From the NCBI GenBank assembly GCA_037013685.1, contig CM072892.1, forward strand, positions 930,001 through 994,000: a DNA stretch of 64,000 bases. The letters run 5' to 3'. The notes beneath the pieces are model-generated. The model made no database searches, was not told the origin of the DNA, and worked only from the letters and a program-made list of their open reading frames with translations. This document shows positions 34,001-46,000 of this stretch, one piece after another. Every line of letters begins with the position of its first letter. Positions within the stretch are counted from its first letter, which is position 1. The translations under genes and the position numbers were made by a program. This DNA comes from Acridotheres tristis (Eukaryota > Chordata > Aves > Passeriformes > Sturnidae).

Positions 34001-37000
34001 TATTTGGAGTTTGGAGGTTTTGGGGTTTGTAGTTTGAGTTTTGGGTTTGAAGGTTTTGGAGGTTGTAGTTTGATTTAGTTTGGGTTTCTAGGTTTCGGGT
34101 TTGTACTTTGGTTAATTTTTGGTTTGTTGGTCATGGGGTTTGTACTGTGGTTAATTTTGGGTTTGTAGGTTTTGGGGGTTGTATTTTGTTGGAGTTTATA
34201 TTTTGATTGGGGGTTGCAGTTTAAGTATTGGGTTTGTAAGTTTTGGAGGTTGTAGTTTGTGATTTATGGGTTTGAGGTTTGTAGTTTGATGGATTTGGGG
34301 TTTGTAGTTTGATGGGTTTGGGGTTTGTAGTTTGATGGGTTTGGGGTTTGTAGTTTGATGGGTTTGGGGTTTGTGAGCTTTGGGGATTGTAATTTGATTG
34401 GTTTTGAGTTTGTGGAGTTTGAAGCTTGGTTGGTTTTAGGTTTGGGGGTTGTAGTTTGATTGGGTTTGTAGGTTTTGGGGTTGCATTTCAGTTCATTTTG
34501 GGTGGCAGGACAATATTAGGCCGAGCCTGCTCAGCTCTGCCCTCTCAGAACTGTGTGGGGTGGGCAGGGGCAGCTCCTCCTCCTGTTTCACTGTTCAGTG
34601 GTTTGGCAGCTAATTAATCCTTAATCCCTTTAATTTCTGTCTTGTTTGTGTAATGCTGAAATGCCTGGATTGAGCTGTTGTGCCAGGGGCAGTTGTTCCC
34701 CAGATAAAGCCAAGCAGAGCCTTACCAGCCCTGTCACTGTCACCCCCGTGCTCCCCTGCTCAGGTGACACCTGGGCACTGGATTGGAACCAGGTTTGTTG
34801 TTCCTCTTGGATTTCAGACAAAGAATTCCATGTCTCGAGTCTGTGTTCTGACCAGGCTTGAGGAAAAGGAATTATTTAAAACCTGCCAGATGAAAATCAT
34901 CCTTTAATCCTCTTGTGACAATTCTTTTCCTCTTTTTGTTTTTGTTAAGCCTTCTCCCCAGGCAGCTGGTGTAGTCTGGGGATATCCTTGGAGATCTTTA
35001 GTTAAAAAATCCAGACTTGGAGTTTCTTTGGGTATCTTTACAAATGAATGGTTTAAGCATCAGCATCCGTGTGAAATTGGTGTTGAAACGATGATGGTGA
35101 TTAACGACAAAATCTGTTAATTGTGCACAGTTTGCTTGGCCTGCTGCAACCAGAGAGGATCCCCAGCCCCGTTAGGGACCAGTCTTCAAATTCCTGGGAG
35201 GTGGCTTTGGGTCCTGCTTCCTGAAATACCTTCAGACAAGCCAGTCTGATTGTAAAAGTCGTTTTTCTCACCCTCTGTAAAAGTACCTCGTGTAACTTCA
35301 GGGATTAAGGAGTCTGGGGATTCCTCTGCCTGAACTGCCAAAATTAATTGTTCTGTTCAGATCTGACCTGTCCAGGTCCACTGTGCTTTTCCCCAGTGTG
35401 TGTTTAACAGAGCTGCTTGCCTTTTGAACAGCAAAAATTTATAGACACCCATGAAAAATTATTTCAGAGTCTGTGGGAAGTTCTTCAGGAGAACAAAATC
35501 TTTGTTTTAAACCTGGCTGTGAGCAGCCCTGGGTGTGTCTGTGGTAACCAGTGCCCTGTGTCCCCAGGGAGACTGCAGCTACGAGCAGGAGCTCCAGCCT
35601 CACCTCCGCATGGGAGATGTGAATATTCCAGGGAACAAAAGGCATCTGTCCATGGCCAACCCCCGCTGGAAGCAGAGAGCTCGGAAAGACCTGGCAAAAC
35701 CAAAACCAGAACCATTCCCACCCGAATCGGGTGATAATGGGAGCGAGTTCTTTAGCACCTTTAAAATCAGCAAACCCAGGGCTGCCAAAAGGGCTCCTGG
35801 GCTCAGTGAGGAAGTGCCCGAGGTGCCTCAGGATCCTTCAGCCTCTTCCTCAGGAACGAGGTTTGGACACTCTGACCTGGGCAGTGACAAGGACGAGGGG
35901 CTGGAGGTGACATTTGATTTAAATGCCTTTATTGACCTGTGTGACAACAGTGACAGCCCTGCAAGCCCTGCCAGCCCAGCAGCACAGGAAACCAGCCCTG
36001 CAGGTAAATCCCGTGGGACAATCCACGGGGATTCAGGGTATGAGACATCCCCCGTGGCCTCGGAGCTGTTTTATCTCCCCGAATCCTGCAGGGATTCCTT
36101 CACACTCCTGGCACCACCCCAGGAGCCCCCGGGGCTGGAACAAACATTTTCCCGGGTGCAAAGGCTCCTGTCACAGTCCCCTCCCTCTGGGGATGAGCTG
36201 CAGGCTTTGGAGAGAACCTTGAGAGATGAAGGGACAAGATCCCCTTCCCCAAAAGTTCTCCCCGACGGTCCCTCAGAGGCACTGCAGGACAACATCTCCC
36301 CTGCGTCCCCAAAACCTGATCCTTCACTGCTGCTGCTGGAAAACCCCAAAGTGGCAGTTCCCAGGGAATCCTGTGCCTCAAGAAGTCCCTGTTTGTCCAA
36401 AGCTGTGTCACCTGCCAAGGCTGCTGCTGTTGAGGAGGAGCAGCTCTGGGATGACAGCTTTGATGACCTGTTTGACAGTGAGGAATTCCCTGAAATCCCA
36501 AATAATGATCCCAGCATGGGCCACCCCCTGACAAACGGCCCTTCCAAGGAGCCTTTGAGCCCCAGGGACACAGGAGAGGCTGCCCTCGAGGTTCCTGCTG
36601 AGGAGCAGAGTCTCCATTTGTTTGAGGATGAGGCTGGTGGGGACATGGACCCTGAGCCTCCAGCTGGGACAGAGGCAGAGGCAGGCAGGGAATTGCTCTG
36701 TGTGAGCCCCAGGCAGGCGTGCAGGGAGCAGCCCTGGAGCAGGGAATCCATGGGAACATCGGGAGTGGATGATCCCCACGACTCCTGCCAGGATCTCTTC
36801 TCTGTGACCTTCGACCTGGGCTTCTCCATCGAGGACAGCGAGGATGAAAGCCCTGAGCACACCAGCAATGCTGAAAACCCCAAACTGAACGGGGCCCTGG
36901 GGAGTGCCCCAGGGGCTGAATCCACTGAGGGTGCCAAAATATCCCTGGGGGATGGCTCCAGGCTGGAAACCTCCCCAGGACGGGGCTGCAGAAGGCTCGA

Positions 37001-40000
37001 GAGAAGGGACAAGTCCACACGATTGTCACTGCAGGGCAGGAATGGCAGGGAAGGGACCAAGGATGCTCCTGCTGCAGGGCCTGTCCTCAGTTCAGGGGGC
37101 AGCAGAGCAGGAAGGGAACCCCCTGAACCTTTGCCTTCAGCACTTCTGACCCCAACAAGCAGCAAGGGTGTGAACGCCAAAGGTGTCAAAAGAATTCCTA
37201 TGAAAATCTTCTCCAATGCCAGGGAGCAAATTCCAAAAGTGCCTCCTGTAGATGAAGTCAAAGGAAGCCCTTGGAGGCAGAACTTTGGGGGTTCAGCCAT
37301 GGATTGTCCTTCAGCAAGGACAGGAAGCCTGGAGGACGCCAAACCCCGGGGGTCTCCTGCTGCAGGTAGGGAATTTGGTGGGACGTGGGAATTTGGAGGG
37401 ATGGGTGTTGGACCTTCATGGTGAGGAAATAGGATCCAGTATCTTTGGGATCCTCCCTTTGGTTTTATGACTCCAGCATGTTCCAAATAACCCAAACTGT
37501 TTGGGGAAAGGAACTATTCATAATTGCTGTCATTTGAGATTGTGGACTGGTGTAACTCACTTGGTTTTATGGCTGAGGTGGGCAGGCTGTGATGCTGGGT
37601 CAATGAGGGGACATTCCCTGTGTCCTGTCCCTCCATCCCTTGTCCCCAGTCCCTCTCCAGCTCTCCTGGAGCCCCTTTAGGTGCCCTCAGCTCTCCCTGG
37701 ATCTTTCTCCTCTCCAGGGGAACATTCCCAGTAGTGACAGTGACATTTGCAGGTCCCACTCTGTGCTGTCACAGGGATTTGTGTCACAAAGTGCTGCCAC
37801 ATCTCTGGCTCCTGTTCAACTTTTAACAGCTCCTTCTCTTGCTTTCCTGCTTCCCTTCCCTTCCTGTGCCTCTGTGCTGCCTGGGGTCATCAATCCCCCC
37901 CGGGGCTCTCCAGGGAAGCAGGATTTATTGTCCATCCCGGCTGGAGATGATCTCTTTTGATTAACAAGGCTGAAGAGAACAATATTTGCCCTGTACATCA
38001 ATAAATAATCTCCTTTGGAGGTGCTATTCTGAGAGAGGCAGGGTTTGATTGCTCAGCTGTAATAAAATTGTGTTGGGAGCTGTGCAGTTCTGGTGAATGT
38101 TGTTTATTCTGTTTTCTGCAGGACCCAGCAGTGACAGCGAGGAAGAGATCGTTTTCCAGAGAAAAAAGAGGATAAAAAAGAATGTTTTGAAATCTCCTGA
38201 TGTGAGTTTTAGAGAAAAAAAAGAGACAAGAGAAGCAAAATGACAATTTAAGCAGCAAAACAAGAGATCTCAGTGCACTGATGTTGGTTCTGTCCCCACA
38301 GGGGATGGGTGAGAGCGACCTGGAGTGTCCAGCTCGGGTCACCAGGAAACGCCGGCGCCCTCCCAACGTGGTCAGCACTGAAATGGGACAGAAATCCTGG
38401 AACCCCATTCCTGCTTCCCTTCACTTCCTCCCCAGGGTCCCCACACATCACAGGATCCCACAGTGCTTTGGGTTGGAGGGAGGTTAAATCCCCCCCAGTG
38501 CCACCCCTGCCATGGCAGGGACACATTCTGATCCATTTTGAGTTAAAATATCTTCTAGGCTGTGTCTGTAATAAACTCAGGTACAGTCTGGAAGGAACTG
38601 AAATTGCTTTTTAATTTACTCTAGGGAGAGCTTCAATTGTTACATTTCCTTAATGTAATAAGCAAGGACAAGCTTTTTATACTCACTGATTCCTCAGAGT
38701 TGTTGTGGGGTTGCAGAATCCAGGAGCTGTGCAGCTTGGCTCCTTCATCCTCTTGGTTTGGAATCCTGGAATGGTTTGGGTTGGAAGAGACCTCAAATCC
38801 CCCCCAGAGCCACCCCTGCCATTGCAGGGACACCTCCCACTGTCCCAATGTCCAACCTGGCCTTGGGCACTGCCAGGATTGGGGCTTTGGTGACTTTTGG
38901 AGTTGTTGTTTGGCACTGAAACATTGTAAAATCCAGGAAGGGTGGAATAACCTGCCTGCCACAAAGCTTTGAACCAGCGAAAGCAAATTCATGGCACGTT
39001 TGACCTGATTTTTCTTCCAAATCCCATTTTTCTGTCCTGTTAGTGGGAGATGTCCCAGCCCATGGCAGGGATGTTGATGCCTGGAAAGGCTGAGCTGGGA
39101 GCAGAGAGCAGGCAGAGCAAAAGGAATAAAATCAGGATTTATTGAAAGGATTCACCTTGGGCAGTGCAAGAGCCCGGCCAGGGCTGCACCCAAATCAAAT
39201 CCCAGATGTATCCTGGGCACGAGTTTGACACTTTGATAAGTTTTGGTTCATCTTGGGGTCAATTGTCCAACCACAGCCCCAGGCTATGAATTCTCAGACC
39301 ACCCTGGCTTGTCCCTTTTCCCCTTTTCCCCTTTTCCCCTTTTCCCCTTTTCCCCTTTTCCCCTTTTCCCCTTTTCCCCTTTTCCCCTTTTCCCCTTTTC
39401 CCCTTTTCCCCTTTTCCCCTTTTCCCCTTTTCCCCTTCCCCTTTTTGGGTTCTGTCCTTCATTCTCCAGATGGGAAGGGATTCTTTTCTCCACCCTCCCT
39501 GTGAACAGAATTCACTCACACCCAACATCAAATTCCAGAGTTCTCACCCAGCAGCAGAGGCTGGAAAATATCAAAATTAAAGCCCAAGGCAGGGGTGGCA
39601 CTGGAGGAGCTTCAATGTCCCACCCAGGCCAGCTGGGATTGAGTGACTGTGTGGAATTCCCTGTGCTGTCCCTGCTCACTCTGTGTGTTCCTTTGCAGTC
39701 AGACACATCCAGTGGGGACAGTGGGGACTTCCAGAGGGGCAGGAGCAGCTCCAGGGCCAGGCCCCAGCCAGGAGGAGCCAAACGACTCAGGAGCACCAGC
39801 ACAGCCCAGGTGGGTGGCACTGCTGGAGGTCAGCCTTGGAACAGCTGGAATTGCAGCTGGAATGTGGGGCTGGGGCTCTGCTGTCCCACAGCAGCTCCTG
39901 GCAAACGCTGGAGCTGGAATTTGGGAATGCTGGGGGACAACAGGGACACCAGAGAGGAGCTGGGAGGGAAAGCCAGGGACACCCCAGGAGGGGCCAGCCC

Positions 40001-43000
40001 TGAGAGATCAGGGCCCTGTCCAGAGGAAAATAATAATAACAACAATAATAATAATAATAATAATAGCAAAATCATATAACAAATCATAATTATTTTGTTC
40101 TAAAAGTATAACAAAATTATATTGTATTACATTATATTACATTATATTATATCATCACATCACCTTATATCACCTATTCTATTCTATTCTATTCTATTCT
40201 ATTCTATTCTATTCTATTCTATTCTATTCTATTCTATTCTTATTCTATTCTTATTCTATTCTATTCTATTCTATTCTATTTCTGTTTCTGTTTCTATTTC
40301 TATTCTATTCCCTGTGAATCCCTTCCAGATCAGGGTATTCTGGGATTGCATATTAAGTAATAATAATGAATTTAACTAATATAGTAGTAGTAGTACTGGT
40401 AGTATAATGAAAATTTATTATTATTATTATAATTATGATCATCAGTGTTGGGCTGCTTGCTCAGTGATCCCCACTATTGGCCTCACCCCTGACATTTAAG
40501 GCAGCAATGGTCCCTCAACCCCAAAAGTTCAATCTCAGCTCAGTATTTGCCCCTTCAGCAGGGATGGAGGCAGCACCAGACTCACTGAAATTAAAAAGCT
40601 CTTAAATATTCATGGCTGTGGTTGCACTGAGCAGAAATTGCCATCATCAGGGCTCCAGGGCACACTATGTTGGACATGTTTTAATTTTTAACAATAATAT
40701 TCATTATTAAGACTTTCCTTATGATATCAGTGTTTTATGTTCTGGAGTACAAAAAAATGAGGTGGAGTAAAATCCATTTTTCAATCGGATTTAAACTTTT
40801 TTAAAAATTTTTTGTTTAAATATGAGACCAAAAGGAAGCAAAGTGTGTCTGCTGAGGAAATTTCACACATCACCTTCCCTGAACAGCCCCTGGCATGGAC
40901 ATGGAGAATTCCAGATCCTCAGGGGATCCCAGCCATGGAAATGTGCCAGGGCTGCACTTTGGGGACACAGAGGGTGACAAACCCCAGGGATGGAGGCAGC
41001 CCCTGGCCCTGGCTCATCATCATCATTATTCCCCAAGGAACAACTTACAAAAGCTCTGGTGGCTTTTGGTGCCAGGGAGCTTTGTCCTCTCCATTCTCCT
41101 CACACTGTGACATGTTCCAAATAACCCAAACTGTTTGGGAGAAAAGAACTTTAGTAATTCCTGTCATTTGGGATTGTGGACTGGTGTAAGCAAAGAATTA
41201 AAAGGTTTAGGAGAATGTAAAAATCAGGGATGCAGCACAAAATGCCTGAGAGTTCCAGGAATTAAACTCAGATTTACAGCTCTGTGCTCTTTATCCCAAA
41301 TCATTCTCATGGAGTTGTGGAGATACATCATTATTTTGGGGCTGATATTTTACTTTAATAGTTTATAGCTGAAATCACAGGAGAAAAATGAGCTGAATGT
41401 AAAGTATCTCAGAGAAGGCATCTTCCTGACTTGCCTTGTTTTGTTTCCATGTGTGACCTTGGGAATGTTTTGTTGCCTGGTTTGGGTGGAATTTAGGATC
41501 GAGCCTCCTGCAGTGCAGTCACATGGGAAGTGCCTCAGCTTCCCTGGACTGAGCTGTGCCATCAACAAAACTCCTGAGCACAAAAAGGCAAACCAGGGTG
41601 GGCTCTGTGGCTGAAATTCCTGCTGCACTTGGGTTTGGAGGAATCCAGCACTCTGAAATCCACCCAGGCTTTGAGAGCACACGAAATGGGTAAAGCTGGG
41701 TTTATAAATCACAAAGTGAGGCGTGGTGTGTGGTGGGCACTCTGTGGTGTGTGGTGGTCACTCCATGGTGTGTGGTGGTCACTCCATGGTGTGTGGTGGT
41801 CACTCCGTGGTGTGTGGTGGTCACTCCGTGGTGGTCACTCCATGGTAGTCACTCCGTGGTGTGTGGTGGTCACTCCATGGTGTGTGGTGGTCACTCCGTG
41901 GTGGTCACTCCATGGTAGTCACTCCGTGGTGTGTGGTGGTCACTCCATGGTGTGTGGTGGTCACTCCGTGGTGGTCACTCCATGGTAGTCACTCCGTGGT
42001 GTGTGGTGGTCACTCCATGGTGTGTGGTGGTCACTCCGTGGTGGTCACTCGTGGTGGTCACTCCATGGTGGTCACTCCATGGTGGTCACTCCGTGGTGGT
42101 CACTCCGTGGTGGTCACTCCATGGTGGTCACTCCGTGGTGGTCACTCCGTGGTGGTCACTCCGTGGTGGTCACTCCGTGGTGGTCACTCCATGGTGGTCA
42201 CTCCATGGTGGTCACTCCGTGGTGTGTGGTGGTCACTCCGTGGTGGTCACTCCATGGTGTGTGGTGGTCACTCCATGGTGTGTGGTGGTCACTCCATGGT
42301 GGTCACTCCATGGTGTGTGGTGGTCACTCCATGGTGTGTGGTGGTCACTCCATGGTGGTCACTCCATGGTGTGTGGTGGTCACTCCATGGTGTGTGGTGG
42401 TCACTCCATGGTGGTCACTCCATGGTGTGTGGTGGTCACTCCATGGTGGTCACTCCGTGGTGGTCACTCTGCCTGTGCCATTCCCTGCCCCAGCAGTTGG
42501 ATTCCGTTCCCCAGGGGGGCCGTGGAGGGGCTGGGGCAGAGGTGTCAGGGCAGTGTGGTTAATTAGAGGCTGGTTAATTGAGCGTGTGCTGTGTGCAGGC
42601 TCTGGGCAGGCAGTTCCTGGACGAGGAGGCCGAGCTGTCCCAGCTCGATGCCGAGGGGATCTCGTCGGACGAGAGCGACGGCGCCGGGGACGAGCTGAGC
42701 CCATCCCTGGCCGAGTTCCTCAACGATGAGGGGGAGCCCACACAGGCCCTGAACGGTGAGTGGGGAATTCCCAGAGCTCCCCGGAGCATCCCAGATTATC
42801 CCAGAGCTTCCCATAGCACCCCAGAGCATCCTAGAGCACCCTGGAGCTTCCCAGAGCACCCTGGACCATCCCATAGCATCCCAGAGTACCCTGGAGCACC
42901 CCAGAGCTTCCCGGAGCATCCCAGAGACCCTGGAGCATCCCAGAGCTTCCCAGAGAATCCCAGGGCATCCCTGGGAGCAGTGACCTCCTCACCCCAGCTC

Positions 43001-46000
43001 AGGAGCTGCTCCTGCCATGGCATCCAGGGCTCTGCCTGCTGGAAAACCTCCTGCATCCTGAGGGCACGGCTGGAGCTGGGCCAGGGGGGGTCAGGCTGGA
43101 TTTTGGGAAAGGTTCTTCCCTCCCCCAGAGGGTGCTGGCACTGCCCAGGCTCCCCAGGGAATTCCAGAGCTCCAGGAGAGTTTGGACACCAGGGATGCCA
43201 GGGTGGGATTGTTGGGGGGTCTGTGCAGGGACTGGGATGATCCCTGGGGGTCCCAGCTCAGGATATTCTGGGATTTAATGGCAGCTTTCATGGCACAGGC
43301 TGGGTACACTTGGAATCCCAGACTGGTTTGGGTTAAAGGAACCTCAAATCCCCCCCAGAGCCACCCCTGCCATGGCAGGGACACCTCCCACTGTCCCAAT
43401 GTCCAACCTGGCCTTGGGCACTGCCAGGGATCCAGGGGCAGCCACAGCAAATCTGGCAATTCCAGCCCAGCCAGGAATTCCCAATTCCCAACATCCCATC
43501 CATCCCTGCCCCTCCTTCATCCTAAAGCCTTCAGCCTGGGCTTTGGGATTTCCAGAGATGTCTGGAGAATTGCCGATTTTTGCTTTGAGAAGTACAGGTT
43601 TTTGAGAAACTATAAAGCAGCACGGAAAGCACAGTGTAGCAGCTATGAATTGAAATTTCTCTCTGTGTTTTCCTGTTGTTCACTGCAGACACTGAGATGA
43701 GGGGAGTTTACCTGAGCTCCGTGCGCAGCCCCGCCCTGGGCAGCAGGTTCAGGATGGTCCATCACCACTTCAACCCCTCGGCCATTTTCTCCCAGGTGGG
43801 AAGGGCAGGGGCTCCTGTGCTTGGGGTCTCCCCCTGGGGGGACCACAATGAGGTTCTTGGCCTGCCTTGAAGAGCAGTTGCAGCCTCTTTTTGGTAAATT
43901 ACCAAGTTCCAGCATAAAACTTCAGCCTGGAGAAGGGAAGGATCTGGGGAAACCTCAGAGCCTAAAGGGGCTCCAGGAGAGCTGGAGAGGGATTTGGGAC
44001 AGGGGGTGGAGGTAAGAAAAACTGCAATGCAATTGGAGCTGCACTCGAGGTGTGTGAAAACTGCATCAAATGAGTGGTGGGAATGAAGAATTGGCTTTTT
44101 CTCTGTGTGAAGAAATCAAATCCTGGCTGGTTGTTATTGCAACAGCAGCTCTGCTGTGGGAAAGGCTGGGAGAGCTGGGAATGTTCCCCTGGAGAGGAGA
44201 AACTTTGGGGTTCCAGGGCCTGAAGGGGCTCCAGGAGAGCTGGAGAGGGACTGGGGACAAGGGATGGGGGGACAGGACACAGGGAATGGCTCCCAGTGCC
44301 AGAGGGCAGGGATGGATGGGATGTTGGGAATTGGGAATTCCTGGCTGGGCTGGAATTGCCAGATTTGCTGTGGCTGCCCCTGGATCCCTGGCAGTGCCCA
44401 AGGCCAGGTTGGACATTGGGACAGTGGGAGGTGTCCCTGCCATGGCAGGGGTGGGAATGGGGGGGATTCAAGCCCCTCACCCCAGTATTTGTGTGTGGGC
44501 AGGGCTGGGTAAGCCCAGGGCTCTTCTGGCAAGGAGCAACAAAACCTTTGCAGTTTCCCAAAACTTCCTGGCTCTGTTTTCTCCCCAGATTCCCGAGCAA
44601 GACCCAGCTTATGCTGAGGACAGTTTCTGTGTGGGAGATGAGGAGGAGGAGGCTCAGAGTGGCTGCAGTGAGGAGGAAGAGTGTGTGAATTTTGATCTGC
44701 TCATCGAGGGCTCCAGCAGGAGCCGGTACCTGACCCGGCGCAGGAAGAGGCTGGAGCAGGCCAGGCTGGCAGGGAACGCCCCTGCCCCAGGGCACAGGAA
44801 AAAACCATCCAGAATTATTGTCCTGAGTGACTCCAGCGAGGAGGAGACAGCAGCCAGCAGGGAGAAGGCTCTGGCAGCAGGGCAGGGAAAGGAGCAGCTC
44901 CCCAAGGCCCTGCCCTCAGCCCCCTCTGCACAGCACAGGAGCAGGGCTGGGGAAGCCACAGCTCCTCAGGCTGGGGACAAGGACACACAGAGGCCGCTGG
45001 GCTTGGAAGCTTCAGAGTCTGGGATGCTGGATCTCCCCCAGGACACTGCAGGCAGGAGCACATCCATGCCCCCAGCTGGCCCTGGCTGCAGGAACACGGA
45101 TCTGCAGGCTGCTGGTCAGGTCAGTGCTCAGGGAAAGGAAAGCAGGGGGATTCCTTGTGGGACAGAATTCCTGTGCCAGGGCTGTCAGCAGCAGGAGTCA
45201 GGGAATCATGGAATCATGGAATGGTTTGGGCTGGGACACCTTCCATAGTCCAGGTTGCTCCAACCTGGCCTTGGGCACTTCCAGGCACCATCTCCCTTTC
45301 CTTTGCTGCTAGAAGCTTTGTACTCCCAGGGTAACCTGGAGAATTTTAGGAGTGAACAAATAAAAACTGGGGTTGGATTCTCCCTTGGGTCTGACAGGGA
45401 TGGAGGATGGTGGATCAGTGTGGAACATCAGTGTCCACTGATTCTTTGGGTTTGTAGTTAGAAATTCACTGTCTGAATTCTGTGCTTTCAGCACCTCCCT
45501 GAGGTTGGGTTTCTGATCTCTCACACTTCCCAGCCTAATCTCTGTCCTTGACAGGATCCAGGTTTTGTTGAACTTCTTAGTGAAAGCTGCTGCTTTTGTC
45601 ATCCAAACTCTGGGATAATCAGCTCAGCTCAGTGGGGAGACTGATACAGGGATTAAAATGTCAATGTGAAAGTGTTGATATTGCAAAACAGCTTTTTATT
45701 GATCTGATCTGTGATTTTCAACACTCACAGGTGTGCAGCTCTTTGAAGAAGACCCACGGGAGCAGCTCAGGCTCGGTGTGTCCTGCTGTCCCAAACCCTT
45801 CCTCAGCCCCAGCTGGGAATTCCCGAGTTCCTGGAGAGCAGAGCCCTTCCCTGGCTGGGAATTCCCGAGTTCCTGGAGAGCAGAGCCCTTCCCTGGCTGG
45901 GAATTCCCGAGTTCCTGGGGAGCAGAGCCCCTCCCTGGCTGGGAATTCCCGAGTTCCTGGGACTCATGGGACTCAGAGCCCCTCCCTGTGCATCCTGGCG

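Noticed and set aside
36071..37495. 474-residue open frame on the - strand opposite FANCM exon 14
   Set aside because: It is an antisense shadow of a confirmed exon, low in complexity and without recognisable domains; it arises from the Ser/Pro codon bias on the other strand.
41629..42729. Long open frames containing [16 protein letters not shown] repeats
   Set aside because: Translation of the GGTCACTCC array; the last part merely runs into real exon 18 in another frame.
43315..43515. Recurrent peptide [20 protein letters not shown] seen at many loci
   Set aside because: It is the translation of the antisense CR1 3' end, present in many copies in both orientations.
44070..45248. 392-residue + strand open frame
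   Set aside because: The 5' half is translated CR1 and intron; only 44589-45119 is FANCM exon 20.
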